Assembly (NCBI GenBank): GCA_001414345.1
Contig: LLCB01000478.1
Coordinates: 1-31,657 of the forward strand
DNA length: 31,657 nt
Direction: 5' to 3'
Origin: Hymenoscyphus infarciens
Lineage: Eukaryota > Ascomycota > Leotiomycetes > Helotiales > Helotiaceae
The stretch's first letter is position 1; each line of letters begins with the position of its first letter. Under the pieces are notes generated by a model, which was not told where the DNA came from, searched no databases, and saw nothing but the letters and a program-made list of their open reading frames with translations. This document shows positions 1 to 9,578 of this stretch, one piece after another. The position numbers and the translations under genes were made by a program.

Positions 1-895
1 TATATCTACTACTACTAAGAATTTAGTAGATATATATATCTACTACTACTAAGAATTTAGTAGATATATATATCTACTAATACTAAAAGTTTAGTAGTAA
101 AAGTTTAGTAGATATATATATCTACTAATACTAAAAGTTTCGTAGTAAAAGTTTAGTAGATATATATATCTACTAGTACTAAAAGTTTAGTAGATATATA
201 TATCTACTACTACTTAGAATTTAGTAGAAATATATATCTACTACTAGTAAGAATTTAGTAGATATATATATCTACTACTACTAAGAATTTAGTAGAAATA
301 TAGATCTACTGCTAGGAAGAATTTAGTAGATATATATATCTACTAATACTAAAAGTTTAGTAGTAAAAGTTTAGTAGATATATATATCTACTAATACTAA
401 AAGTTTAGTAGATATATATATCTACTACTACTAAGAATTTAGTAGATATATATATCTACTACTAGTAAGAATTTAGTAGATATATATATCTACTACTTAG
501 AATTTAGTAGATATATATATCTACTACTAGTAAGAATTTAGTAGATATATATATCTACTAATACTAAAAGTTTAGTAGTAAAAGTTTAGTAGATATATAT
601 ATCTACTACTACTAAGAATTTAGTAGATATATATATCTACTAATACTAAAAGTTTAGTAGTAAAAGTTTAGTAGATATATATATCTACTAGTACTAAAAG
701 TTTAGTAGATATATATATCTACTACTAGTAAGAATTTAGTAGATATATATATCTACTACTAGTAAGAGCTTTGTAGATATATATATCTACTACTAGTAAA
801 AGTTTAGTAGATATATATATCTACTACTAGTAAAAGTTTAGTAGATATATATATCTACTCCTAGTAAAAGTTTAGTAGATATATATATCTACTAG
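1..895. repeat. AT-rich palindromic satellite, about 35-bp period
   Basis: About two dozen tandem units. Each contains the perfect palindrome TAGTAGATATATATATCTACTA followed by a spacer of two flavours, CTACTAAGAATT or ATACTAAAAGTT, sometimes with an extra TAGTAAAAGTT insertion that lengthens the unit. Every unit can fold on itself because TCTACTA and TAGTAGA recur on both sides of each spacer. The array runs off the left edge of the window and stops abruptly at about 895, where ordinary sequence begins. There is essentially no CA or TG in it. No coding potential. Confidence 0.93.
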
Positions 896-1993
896 AAGGC
901 TGCGCTCCTTTCTTTACAAGGGCCGTATCTAAGCGTAAGATGTAGGCCTCGTTAGGGCCTCGTCGCATGCCTAAGGTGTCCAAAGAATCCAAACGGCCTG
1001 CCGGAAATTCTTTCGTCGCGGGATGAATAGAGATCTTCAACAAGTCAACTCACGAACCGAAATAGGGGAAGTTGTCAATTCAGCCCCAAAGGAAAGAGAG
1101 AGACGCCCTTGGGGGTTGGCCCAAGGCTTTTATGCTCAAATGGGTGGATTTGCATTGGATACAGCGAGAACATACCCACAGCTTGTACTATTGGGGAAGA
1201 AAACTCTGGATTTTAGTTTATTTGAGGATTTTTTACTTCTTAAATACATAGAAATTCAGGATCCTTGACAGATTTGCCTCTCCCTCTAAAATCAAGATGC
1301 AGATGCGGAAGGGGGTGTTGTAGAATCCACAGAGAACGAACCAGATCAAAGGAGGGAATAAAATAATAGGAATCAGCTTACTGTACTACTAATATAAGCC
1401 TAAGAAGCGAATGCAGATATTCATGGTCTTTTCAATACTTGGACAAATCTAAGCAGGATGTCCCTGACAAAAGCAAAGCAAGTGTGCTAGCCAAAGCTCT
1501 CGTGTGCCTTTAGGGGCTTTGGTTTTGTCTTCAATGCTTAGCGCGGTTAGGAAAAGCCCTACCCATCACCCTACTTGAACTTAACACCCTTGCACACGCC
1601 ATTTGCGCATTGTTAGTATATCACTTGTGGTGGGATAAACCTTTAGATGTTAAGCAACCGACTTATATACCGATTAAGGGAACCAAGGCTTTAGATCTAT
1701 GGGCGAGAGCTAATTGATTTGCGAGTGTTGAGGGCATTGGCCAAAGTAAGAAACTGGGTAGCTGTATTTCGAGTGGCTTTGGTTTAAAACCTCCTTACAG
1801 CGAGGGAGAAGGTATTCGACAACTGGAAGCTGCTTATTTGCGGCCGACTAACCGACACTCTGACCTGATTCCAAGGTAAACTCAAGAATTACCACCCTTC
1901 TTCTTGTTGTTGCTAATCAGGTGAGTCTCTAGTAAACTGTCAATATTTATATACGAAGCTGTCAGAAAGAGCGGATAATCATGCCCTGGAATA
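896..1993. other. Intergenic stretch without a recognisable gene
   Basis: Base composition is ordinary. Only short ORFs occur. One is a minus-strand frame of about 60 codons (1043 to 861) whose 3' end runs into the satellite; it starts on TTG and is unassignable. Another is a plus-strand 81-codon frame at 1023-1268. Neither has a family signature or a convincing promoter. The stretch may hold remnants of decayed genes like those downstream. Confidence 0.5.
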
Positions 1994-2701
1994 TTGATAG
2001 CTTCGATTGGTGGTTGTATGTGGTGGCCGCTTCCGAACCACAATATCCCCGGCCTTGTTCTTTACTTCAAACAGCTGGCGCTCTCTGGATTTCATATTAA
2101 GGGTAGTGACGCAGGCGAATGGAGGGGGGTTTGGTCCCGCTCGGATGCAAAGAAAGATAGTACGCGAATGAAAAATTGGCTCAGCTTCGATTTTAACCGA
2201 TTTTGGATTCAACTGCTATTCTTTGTGATGGCGTTTCTATACGGAGGATTGCATTGCTTGGCATAGGATTCTTTGTTTCCTTCAAACGCACAAAAACAGC
2301 TCTGGCGAATCTCTTCGGTGTCGATAATGGGCGGGGGAAATTTATCCTTCATATGCTACTTTTTGACTTCTAATACGACTTACACCATAATTACCAGCAA
2401 CGCTATTTATTTTTTTGAACTCAGCTCGATGGCGGCTATATATATATTTACTCACAAAGCCGCTATTGAACCATCGATTGATTCGTTTAGTTAATGAAGC
2501 GCCTGAGGACGTGAATTACTATCTAACTAGATCGTATAGAATAACTAGCTAATATTATACTATTTCATTGACCTTATAATGATTTGTCTAACATTTTTAA
2601 TGTTCCCGCTTTACTGCTTTACTCGGCTATACCTAGTTGTCGAAAGCTTTATTCAACTCTTCCACCTTCAGCATGGACCAATATTCAGGCAACCTACTTA
2701 G
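1994..2701 (+). pseudogene. Decayed fungal multi-pass membrane protein gene
   Basis: One reading frame (in phase with 1994) carries two blocks resembling an uncharacterised fungal membrane-protein family known from many Pezizomycotina. The first block (about 2180-2340) has a hydrophobic helix ending FLYGGLHCLA, then a stop, then FPSNAQKQLWRISS. The second (about 2591-2698) reads RLYLVVESFIQLFHL. The stop between LA and DSLFPS at 2264-2266 is TAG where the family typically has Trp. The frame ends at TAG 2699-2701 after RQPT, again where Trp would be expected. Both are TGG to TAG changes, as RIP makes from CCA on the other strand. The middle (about 2400-2590) has further stops and may include introns. 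No clear start codon is visible. The family match is from memory of its motif pattern; the pseudogene state is seen directly. Confidence 0.6.
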
Positions 2702-3388
2702 GCTGTATATATTCTATACTTGGGTTGAAGTGCTCTAGACTAGATTACATGGATTTGGTTGAAAATAGCAAGTGTTACTGCTACCCTATGCCAGTTTTAT
2801 ATACTAGAATGCTAATACGAGTGCGTTGGAAGACGCGACGTTACTTTATGGAACAAAATATTCAACAAGTTGACGTGTGATAAGAGAAGGCGATGGGAAA
2901 GTTTAACCATATGATTTCGCGAGCGAGCGAGAGAGAGAGAGAGAGTATACCTACATCTAAAATAACTTTTTGTTATTATAGATCTTGCATTTCCCCTCGC
3001 TCGTACATTTAGAACCTAGAATATCTGAGAAGAAATGTAGACTCGAAACACAATAACGATGACCACGGATTAGTAAGCGTATGTTCGCCTCTGTACCGGC
3101 GGTCGTAGAAATACCTCATTTACTCCAACAAATAGGCCTCTTGAAGACTGATCTATGTTGTGTTCTAGTCTGGTAATGAAAAGATTATTGATATGTTTGA
3201 ACAGTGAATAGAGTTTGGCTTGTTGTACTTGGTATATGCCATACTAATGAACCCTTGGAGACACTCGTAAAGTAATCCTCAATTCCTCTGAAAATTGAAG
3301 TATTTGATTACCCTAATATCATGTCTTCAGAGCAAGCTCACCACCATTCTCATATCTCAAACACTTGATCAAAACGTAATAATTCAAA
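2702..3388. other. Intergenic stretch, no gene seen
   Basis: The stretch between the two pseudogenes contains a GA microsatellite and otherwise only short, stop-ridden frames. The last roughly 100 bases before 3389 may be the old promoter and leader of the reductase-like pseudogene, since a CAAA-type start context precedes its ATG. Confidence 0.5.
2920..2945. repeat. GA microsatellite (GCGA/GA)n
   Basis: Runs GAGCGAGCGA then uninterrupted GA dinucleotides to 2945. Simple-sequence tract with no linked feature. Confidence 0.9.
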
Positions 3389-4310
3389 ATGGCACCCCAA
3401 ATCTTCCTCACAGGAATCTCAGGCTACATCGGTGGTCAACTCCTCCACAACATGATCCCCAAATACCCCGAGTACCAAATCACCGGCATATTCCGGAAAG
3501 AAGAAGAATGACAAGAAATCCTATCTCTCCACCCCTCGGTAAACATCTTGATCGGAGACTTGGACTAAGTCGATCTGATTGAAGCGAAAAGTAGCAAGGC
3601 AAATGTAGTCCTAGGTACCTCCCCTCAACTTGTCATAAAAGAAAATCGGATAAAAAACAGCAACGGCAGACTGCGACCACCTCTCCACCTTAACAGCAAT
3701 CCTCTCAGGCATCAAAAGAGGGGCAAAGAATACAGCCTTTACCCAACTTCCCGGCGCAGCATTAACCATGGACTCATCCCCGGGATTCAGAAACCCATCT
3801 CCAAAAATCTGGGACGACATCTCAGATTTCGAAGAACTCTCAAATTTCGATGAGAAAACACATAACTACTCTTTCTTCGACCAACTCATCCTCAAATCAG
3901 GGACGAAAAGCGTAAACTGAAAGGGAGAGGGAAAAAAAAAATCGAGTTTCATAATGACGATTTTAGTCGAAGCAATTAAACAGCGAGGAAGGAGTTTTAA
4001 CATCGGGCAAGGAGGGAGTTTTATTTGGGGGGGGGGGGGTATATGTTAAGGATGTTGCTGATATGCTTGTTGGTTTTGCTGAGGAGGCACTTGAGTCTGA
4101 GGGGCGTGTGGGGGTAGAGGGGGTAGAGGGGGTAGAGGGGGTGATATTTTGCGGACACTGGGGATTATGTGATTGGAGATGTTGTGAAGGCTGTTACCTG
4201 TTAATAAGGAGAGGTATGGGAGGGGGTTGATTGGTGCAAATTAAAGTTAGTGGGACGTAACAGCGATCACGGGCTTTGGTCTAGAACATCGGCAGGCTAG
4301 ACCCCTGAAG
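3389..4310 (+). pseudogene. Decayed NAD(P)-binding Rossmann (SDR/epimerase, NmrA-like) gene
   Basis: An ATG at 3389 in a good context (AAAATGG) opens a frame beginning MAPQIFLTGISGYIGGQLL. This is the classic Rossmann start, with a GxxGxxG-type dinucleotide loop at residues 9-16. The frame is broken by TGA at 3509-3511 and TAA at 3566-3568. Both fit RIP-type changes of TGG and CAA. After about 3620 the frame shifts. Family-like blocks continue in other frames: CDHLSTLTAILSGIKRGAK near 3670, ILVEAIKQRGRSFNIGQG near 3960-4010, VYVKDVADMLVGFAEEAL near 4040-4095 and FADTGDYVIGDVVKAV near 4148-4195. A run of 13 G (4026-4038) and a (GGGGTAGAG)n expansion (4110-4140) sit inside the body and help destroy the frame. 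The substrate of the ancestral enzyme is unknown. Extended SDR of the 'NAD-dependent epimerase/dehydratase' type is the best guess. Confidence 0.75.
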
Positions 4311-4782
4311 AGACCCTGGAAAGCTGCCCTGCGATTACTGTACGGTAGCATCAACTTCTTCACGATGGGGAAACACACCGCACCGACCACGCAGTTGACG
4401 CCTCTCTCTCTCACCTCTTGCAATGCTTTGCAATGCTCTGTAGATTTATATCTCACTTCCCTCATCCTCATCTTCATCTTCATCCTCATCCTCAACCTCA
4501 TCCTCATCCTCCCTCTCCAATAGCAATAACAATAACAACACCACACCAAGATGGGGCGTTAATGACTTGCGCATGAATAACCCCCAATAACCGTCACCTG
4601 GACTGTTACCTATCAGACCCCCAGGTCATTTTCTACCACCAAGGCATCACAGTCACAAAGCGATAAAGTCACAAAGCGATAACCAGGCGCCCACAGTCAC
4701 TATCACTATCTCGAATACCCATCTATATCTGGTACCGTACCTTGATCCTCCTTCTGCCAAAACACCATGCGAACTTGCAAAG
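4311..4782. other. Upstream region of the heme-oxygenase-like gene
   Basis: No gene. It contains the pyrimidine-rich CTCATC/TTCATC hexamer tract and, near the end, repeated short CACAAAGCGATAA and CACTATCACTATC motifs. It probably holds the promoter and leader of the gene starting at 4783. No TATA box could be assigned with confidence. Confidence 0.45.
4461..4513. repeat. CTCATC hexamer microsatellite
   Basis: About nine imperfect copies of CTCATC/TTCATC (one reads CTCAAC), all pyrimidine-rich on the plus strand, upstream of the heme-oxygenase-like gene. Confidence 0.9.
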
Positions 4783-6140
4783 ATGGCCGGCCTTGAAGTA
4801 CCCACCGCTCCTACAGAAACCCCACCAGAACCAAGCATGTTCTCACTTTCACAACGCAGTACGCCCCTTGAATACTCTCTCCAGAAGCTTCTACTTACCC
4901 TTCATGTCTAGTCAATACCTCCACACGATCGCTTCATACCAAACTCAACAAGCAAATCCTTGCGCGTTTACCTCTAGCCATCCCACCCCATAGCACAACC
5001 TCCTCGAAATATGTCTCCGGACTCCTTCATATCGCGCCGATATACGTTGCATTTGAATACTTGTGGCAGGAAATAGTCGACACACCATGCGAACCCGATG
5101 GCGAGCTTCATTCAGTTGAAAGCCAAGAAGCGAGCAAGCCAGAGCAGGAACAAGAGTCAAATTCCACGACCGAGACAAATCAAGCAACAACCGCACCCCC
5201 GAGAATTCACTCCCTCCTCTCGTATCTTCTTCTCCCGGGCCTCCTCCGATCAAGCGCATTGCGAGAAGATATCCAAGCCTTAACTAGGTTTTCAACACGC
5301 GAAATCGATGATCGAATTAAGGCGGCCTCGCAAAGAGGGAACCTCGAGGAATTCCTCATACATATAAAATGCGCCGTTAAGGCAAATCCACACGTTCTAT
5401 TAGCCTACGCATGGGTTCTCTACATGGCTCTATTTTCCGGTGGCAGGGTTTTGCGCGGTGTTTTGAAAGATGCGGGTGGAATGGGGAGCGAGTTTTGGGC
5501 GCGAGATCTTTCACCTGTACGGCCTTCTCATCCTCTTGAAGCTAGTATTCGTGAAGCTCTCCAGAGTTCTGTTTCCGAAGACACTAAAGTCCCTGTTTTG
5601 GAACACGAGGAACCTCGACGTGGAAGAACAAGGGCTAGAAGTGAGGATCGGGAAACGGATTTTGGGATGGGATTCTTCTCGTTTCCTGGTGATGAGGATG
5701 GAGAGGATATCAAGATTGACTTCAAGAAACGATTTGCTGAGGTGGAATTACGACTCACTCCTACCGAGCAAGACGACGTCGTCGAAGAGGGGAATCTCAT
5801 CTTCCATTGCTTGCTTTGGGTTATTGAAGATCTAGATTTTGTCATGAGAAGTATCTCTCAAGATTTTTCCAAACTCTCCACACTTCAAAGAAGAAGATCT
5901 TCCTTCGACGAAAGTCCGGAATCACGTCCTGGGTACCTTGAGGGATTAGTCAAGAATTTACATCTTTCTGGTGCCTTGGATTCTATGGCTAAGCCTTTGG
6001 GGGTGAGCTTCCAAGGTTATGATGTAGGTACGGAGGACGCGGTGGATGGGTTGAGATTGTTCTGGCTTAAATGCGCGGCTCTTGCTGTTCCTGCTTTTGG
6101 GACTGCGATTGTGGTTCTGGCGTGGAGGATGGGTGGTTAA
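4783..6140 (+). CDS. Heme-oxygenase-like, tail-anchored membrane protein (2 exons)
   Basis: Two exons, 4783-4858 and 4912-6140, flank a 53-bp GT-AG intron (GTACGC ... CTAG). They join in phase to give 434 residues ending at TAA 6138-6140. Canonical heme oxygenase opens heme to biliverdin, CO and iron, and this protein has the fold's landmarks. T-R-S-L-H34-T-K-L-N matches the helix carrying the proximal heme-ligating His. YVSGLLHIAPIYVAFEYLW (about residues 58-76) matches the next helices. YMALFSGGRVL, with SGG at 201-203, matches the distal helix glycines that bend over heme. Residues about 408-431 form one hydrophobic helix followed by a short tail, predicting a C-terminal anchor as in microsomal heme oxygenases. 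An acidic/Ser-Gln-rich loop (about 84-118) and an Arg/Glu-rich insertion (about 255-290) make it longer than the usual 250-300. Many fungi have such divergent heme-oxygenase-like proteins. Catalysis is inferred, not shown. The start is the first ATG compatible with the exon phase; an ATG at 4767 is out of frame and stops quickly. Confidence 0.85.
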
Positions 6141-6539
6141 ATTTCATATGTCAGCTTGATTTACAGGTTACAGGATTGCATTAGAGTGGTTTATTGGGCT
6201 AGAAGGCAGATAGATGAACACGACTTCATGAGCGATTGGTGATACCTTTGGGGTGTTTGGCTTCTGGGGCGGTTTTTTTTCGGTTAGACTTTCATTCTTG
6301 ATCTTCTTCTTCACAGAGGTTAGATTATGGGACGGAGTTGGTGGGGAGGAGTGCTCTGGGAGTTTGCGGAGTTTATGATACCTAGGTACTTGCTTTTCTA
6401 CACTTTCCATAAACGTCGTACAATACATTATCCATTTACAGGTTACTTACTCCCCCGTCCTTCCCTTTCATTTTGTCATATTCTGGTCAAAATGATGAGG
6501 GTCACGTGTTCATGATTACGGGGCTTTTGAGGTCCAAGT
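6141..6539. other. Convergent 3' region between two genes
   Basis: Lies between the stop of the heme-oxygenase-like gene (plus) and the stop of the small minus-strand ORF. It has T-rich tracts (for example around 6280) and no family-like frame. It probably holds the 3' UTRs of both genes. Confidence 0.5.
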
Positions 6540-6761
6540 TCACTTTTTCGAGATTTCCGCGCGCTCTATTTCATACTCTTGACAGTTTTGTGCCATTGCG
6601 TTGTGAAGAGCCTCATGTATTTTCTGATACATTTGCGCGAATTCCGGATAGTCTTTGCTCACCATGTTGATCTTGAAGCTTATTTCACTCACTTCTGGGC
6701 TTGTACTTGTGTAACCTTCTGCCCTTATATATTTGACGTGGGTTATATCATCGTAGCCCAT
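6540..6761 (-). CDS. Small hypothetical protein, 73 aa
   Basis: ATG at 6761-6759 to TGA at 6542-6540. The protein is soluble and rich in Glu, Lys, Ile and Tyr. Its second half (about residues 38-70) looks like one or two amphipathic helices (DYPEFAQMYQKIHEALHNAM). No signal peptide, Cys pattern or membrane segment is visible. The amino-acid balance is that of a real protein, unlike the Cys/Phe-rich opposite-strand frame over the same bases. The same frame is open for 13 codons upstream of the ATG to a TGA, so a spliced 5' exon is possible. It converges on the heme-oxygenase-like gene and is divergent from the CBM1 gene, with about 516 bp between the two starts. I do not recognise the family. 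Confidence 0.4.
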   Translation of the reverse strand: MGYDDITHVKYIRAEGYTSTSPEVSEISFKINMVSKDYPEFAQMYQKIHEALHNAMAQNCQEYEIERAEISKK

Positions 6762-7277
6762 TTCCAGAGATTTCCGAGGTCGGTTGGTTTCTTTGTTTCA
6801 TGTTTAAGCGCCAAGCGAAGGGGGGAGGGTCGTTTCAAAACATTTCCACTTATCACTTGTGCCACTGTGGCACGAACCATTACCCACTATTTGTTTCTAC
6901 CCCTTACCGAAAACTCTTTACTCGCGTCAATATAGTGAGATTCCACTAACCAGATTCGATGCTATTTTACGAAGGCGATGAAAGGGATCAGAGTGAAATC
7001 TGAATGTGGGTGTATCTATTATGATAGTTAGCCGCTCAAGTTCGCGGGATTTTATACATATCAAGTTCTTGTCCTCGAGAGTTTGACTTTTGGTTCATCG
7101 TTTTATGTGTCTATCCTTTTGGTTTCTGACCTTTTTACCTTCTTTCCAACGTCCTAATGGCGAACTCATTCGCTCGAACAAACTCGGCAGGTCTTTAGTC
7201 TTTTATACATTCTTTCTCGCTGCTTAAGCTCATCATCCACTCTTCACAATACAACAACATATTCTCGACTTTTCGAA
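6762..7277. promoter_or_regulatory. Divergent intergenic region, likely promoter of the CBM1 gene
   Basis: No coding frame can be assigned. The last roughly 80 bases (TCATCATCCACTCTTCACAA, then CA-rich sequence to CGAAATG) have the pyrimidine/CA-rich look of a fungal 5' leader, and TTTTATACATT occurs at about 7200. I translated this stretch looking for upstream exons of an AA9 enzyme and found none. No specific transcription-factor site is claimed. Confidence 0.4.
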
Positions 7278-7844
7278 ATGCCTTCCATTAAGATTTCCGC
7301 TACCACTCATACATACACCATTCCTGGTCCTACACTTTGGTCGGGTGAATCAAGTGGAGGACAAACTAGCAAGGCTACTGGTGCATCTTCGAGCGTTGCT
7401 CCCGTTGTTACATCCTCTACTATTACTTCAGGAAGCGCAAGTGTCACAGTCTCCGCAACCGTCGTCATGACTACAAAGGCAGCAGCCGCAGTATCAAGCG
7501 CCATCGTCTCCAGCTCTACACCAACTGTTACAAGCGCTGCATCTGTCAACTCCAGCCTCATCCCAGTCGCCTCAGGAGCTGTTTCCTCCAAGGCCATAAA
7601 GAATAGCTGTAAAGCGAAATCTGAATCTGGATCCGTAGTCCCTACCACCATGCGAACCATCGCTTCCCCGGTTGCATCAGCCTGTGCCTCTACGACTGGT
7701 GTCAGCACTAGATCAGGAAGTAATTCTTTGACCACCGTCGCTAAAAACGCACAGTGTGGAGGCCCTGTGTGGACTGGTGCTACGGCTTGTGCTGAGGGTA
7801 GCACGTGTACTCTTCAGAACTCTTATTATTCGAAATGTATTTAA
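7278..7844 (+). CDS. AA9-tail / Ser-Thr linker / CBM1 protein lacking a catalytic domain
   Basis: 188 residues, ATG to TAA, single exon. Residues about 157-188 are a family 1 carbohydrate-binding module, with the order CGGPVWTG, CAEGSTC and LQNSYYSKC. This includes the paired Cys and the aromatic residues (Trp and Tyr-Tyr) that stack on crystalline cellulose or chitin. Residues about 25-150 are a low-complexity Ser/Thr/Ala/Val linker of the O-glycosylated type. Residues about 3-22, with HTYTIPGPTLWSG, closely resemble the last strand of AA9 lytic polysaccharide monooxygenases, which normally sits just before such a linker. What is missing is everything else of AA9: the N-terminal copper His, the second His and the domain core. 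There is also no signal peptide, although CBM1 proteins act outside the cell. It may be a truncated copy that acquired a new start, or a gene whose 5' exons are lost or lie elsewhere. The CBM1 is certain; the AA9 tail is likely. Confidence 0.8.
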   Translation: MPSIKISATTHTYTIPGPTLWSGESSGGQTSKATGASSSVAPVVTSSTITSGSASVTVSATVVMTTKAAAAVSSAIVSSSTPTVTSAASVNSSLIPVASGAVSSKAIKNSCKAKSESGSVVPTTMRTIASPVASACASTTGVSTRSGSNSLTTVAKNAQCGGPVWTGATACAEGSTCTLQNSYYSKCI

Positions 7845-7945
7845 ATTTAAATACATTGGAGTGATTTACGAAAGGTGAGAAGGAGAGGAGAATTCTTTGT
7901 ATAATTCTGGAGTTTTAACTCTCAAACTTTTCGTTATTTTGTATA

Positions 7946-8002
7946 TAGTGAGTTGCGAGTTAAGCTTGAATTTGTCCACTTTTTTTGTAATCCGAGCTTT
8001 TT
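7946..8002 (+). repeat. Left terminal inverted repeat of the MITE
   Basis: 57 bp, inverted partner at 8420-8476. Differs from it at the first base (T for C) and at one internal base (T for C). Confidence 0.9.
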
Positions 8003-8419
8003 TTTTTTCAAAGCTTTCTCCCTCTCTTCTTTAGAAGACAGAAAATAAAAGTACTCTAAAAGAGACAAGGTCTAGCTAGAGAGAAGCGCTATATCTAATT
8101 ATCTCTCTTCTATGTTACTTATTAATTTAAAGTAAGTATAATAAAAGTAAACTAAAAAATAGACAATTTTTAAAAAAAACCCTTTTTTTTGAAATTGTTC
8201 ACTACCCCTACGTACTCTAGTAAGGTTAATCGATAAGGTACGCTAAGACCTTAAAAAATTAAGACAGATATAATGTCTATTTTTATTATATAAAGTTTAT
8301 AGAATAATAGAGGACATGTAGAGCTCTCGTTTTCTGTTATCTAGAGTATACTAACATATGTTATTATTAATAAATAGGTAAAAGAGTGCCTAAAAAGGGG
8401 GGAAATCAAGGACTTTTTC

Positions 8420-8476
8420 AAAAAGCTCGGATTACAAAAAAAGTGGGCAAATTCAAGCTTAACTCGCAACTCACTG
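8420..8476 (-). repeat. Right terminal inverted repeat of the MITE
   Basis: 57 bp. Its reverse complement begins CAGTGAGTTGCGAG and matches 7946-8002 at 55 of 57 positions. Followed by the TA target duplicate at 8477-8478. Confidence 0.9.
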
Positions 8477-9578
8477 TATAGATATTCTTAGCTTTTAGGT
8501 TTTCGGGGAATCTTGAATACAAAATCTAAACTCCTCGTTTATATTTCTTACTCGTTGTGGATTATTTGAAGTATGACCGGGAAAATTCATCGCACAGTGT
8601 GATAATTATTGACGGTGGCAAAAGTCTTAAATTGAAGTCGCGAAAACACCTCTCTTGCTGCTGTTGGTAGTCATCTCGGGAATCTAGGTGCTCCATCCCG
8701 GACTGCCATGGGGTGTGTGACTGGGAGTTTTTCTCTTTTTGGAAAATCGAGAAGAACGATTGCTTAAGATCACATGGCTTTTTTGTTGAATGGATTTCGG
8801 GTATTTGGTAGAAGTAGGTGAAACCCTCTTGGTGGATTTTAGAGATGAAGTTTTGCGGTCGAAGTATTAGCTCCTGTCGAAAGAAATGTATTCTTTATTC
8901 TTGTAGAATTGATAGCAAAAGGTTGGACCTGAGAGTGACTGAAGGTTTCTTGCCTCTTTCCATAGAACCGAAAGGGAACTCAAAACAGCAAGGCACAATA
9001 TGATATCCTAGTCATGTTGAAGCCTAAATCTCAGAATTGTGAAGATGGTAGCTCTATATCAAATTTACTCGACTTTGAGCACTTGCTTATAAGGTGAGCT
9101 GAAAATAATACTTGCAATATAGAGAAACATTCCCAATAAAAGGAATTAATCCTAAGCATGCGTTTAAAACCTTCACTTAAGTAATCCACTCTTTTTTCTT
9201 GATGGTGATTGTTTTACATTTAAGTAAAGCTCTATTTAAGTGATTTCGTGAAAGCTGGAGATACCAAGAGCTTGGGGGTGCAAATTGGGAAGCGAAAGAT
9301 ACTTGGATGTGGTGAGTAGGACAAGATTTCGGGACTCTTGTGAGTAGATATTAGGGATGGTGGGATATGGTTCAAAAAATATTGTATACCCGGTCAGCAA
9401 CTAACGCCCCGCGTAGTTTGCAGTACTGAGTCTGTCGTGTCAATTAGGGGTTTCTACATTGTAAAAGTTATTATCATCTCAATTCCAGTCAGCCAGTAAA
9501 CTGTCATTGCGGCTAGTTCCACCTGTGTTCTGAGAATTGCTGAATGTTTCTACCATCGGAGATTTACTCGCCGTCGAA
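8477..9578. other. Intergenic stretch, no gene seen
   Basis: Ordinary composition with stop-ridden frames on both strands. The only long plus frame (8818-9003) starts on GTG and has no family signature. A 9-base match to the yeast proteasome-associated element (GGTGGCAAA, 8614-8622) has no gene beside it. Confidence 0.5.

Larger units (their letters stand above)
7946..8476. mobile_element. Tc1/mariner-type MITE, 531 bp
   Basis: Terminal inverted repeats of 57 bp (7946-8002 and 8420-8476) match except at two C/T positions. The outer end reads CAGTGAGTTGCGAGTTAAGC on the right arm's complement and TAGTGAGTTG on the left. A TA lies directly outside both ends (7944-7945 and 8477-8478), the target duplication made by Tc1/mariner transposases, whose repeats often begin CAGT. 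The 417-bp interior is AT-rich and has no ORF of transposase size, so the element is non-autonomous. The left-end C to T lies in a CA context, as RIP would do. It inserted about 100 bp downstream of the CBM1 gene's stop codon. The TIRs and TA are seen directly; the superfamily follows from them. Confidence 0.88.

Noticed and set aside
1..895. CRISPR array
   Set aside because: Units are contiguous palindromic satellites with near-identical spacers, in a eukaryotic context, so not repeat-spacer DNA.
6579..6935. 118-codon plus-strand ORF opposite the small 73-aa gene
   Set aside because: Phe/Cys/His-rich text typical of the antisense of a Lys/Glu-rich coding frame.
8614..8622. Perfect yeast PACE site (GGTGGCAAA), the Rpn4 target, in the same window as an Rpn4-like gene
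   Set aside because: A 9-base match is expected by chance in roughly one in four windows of this size on two strands, and no gene starts beside it.
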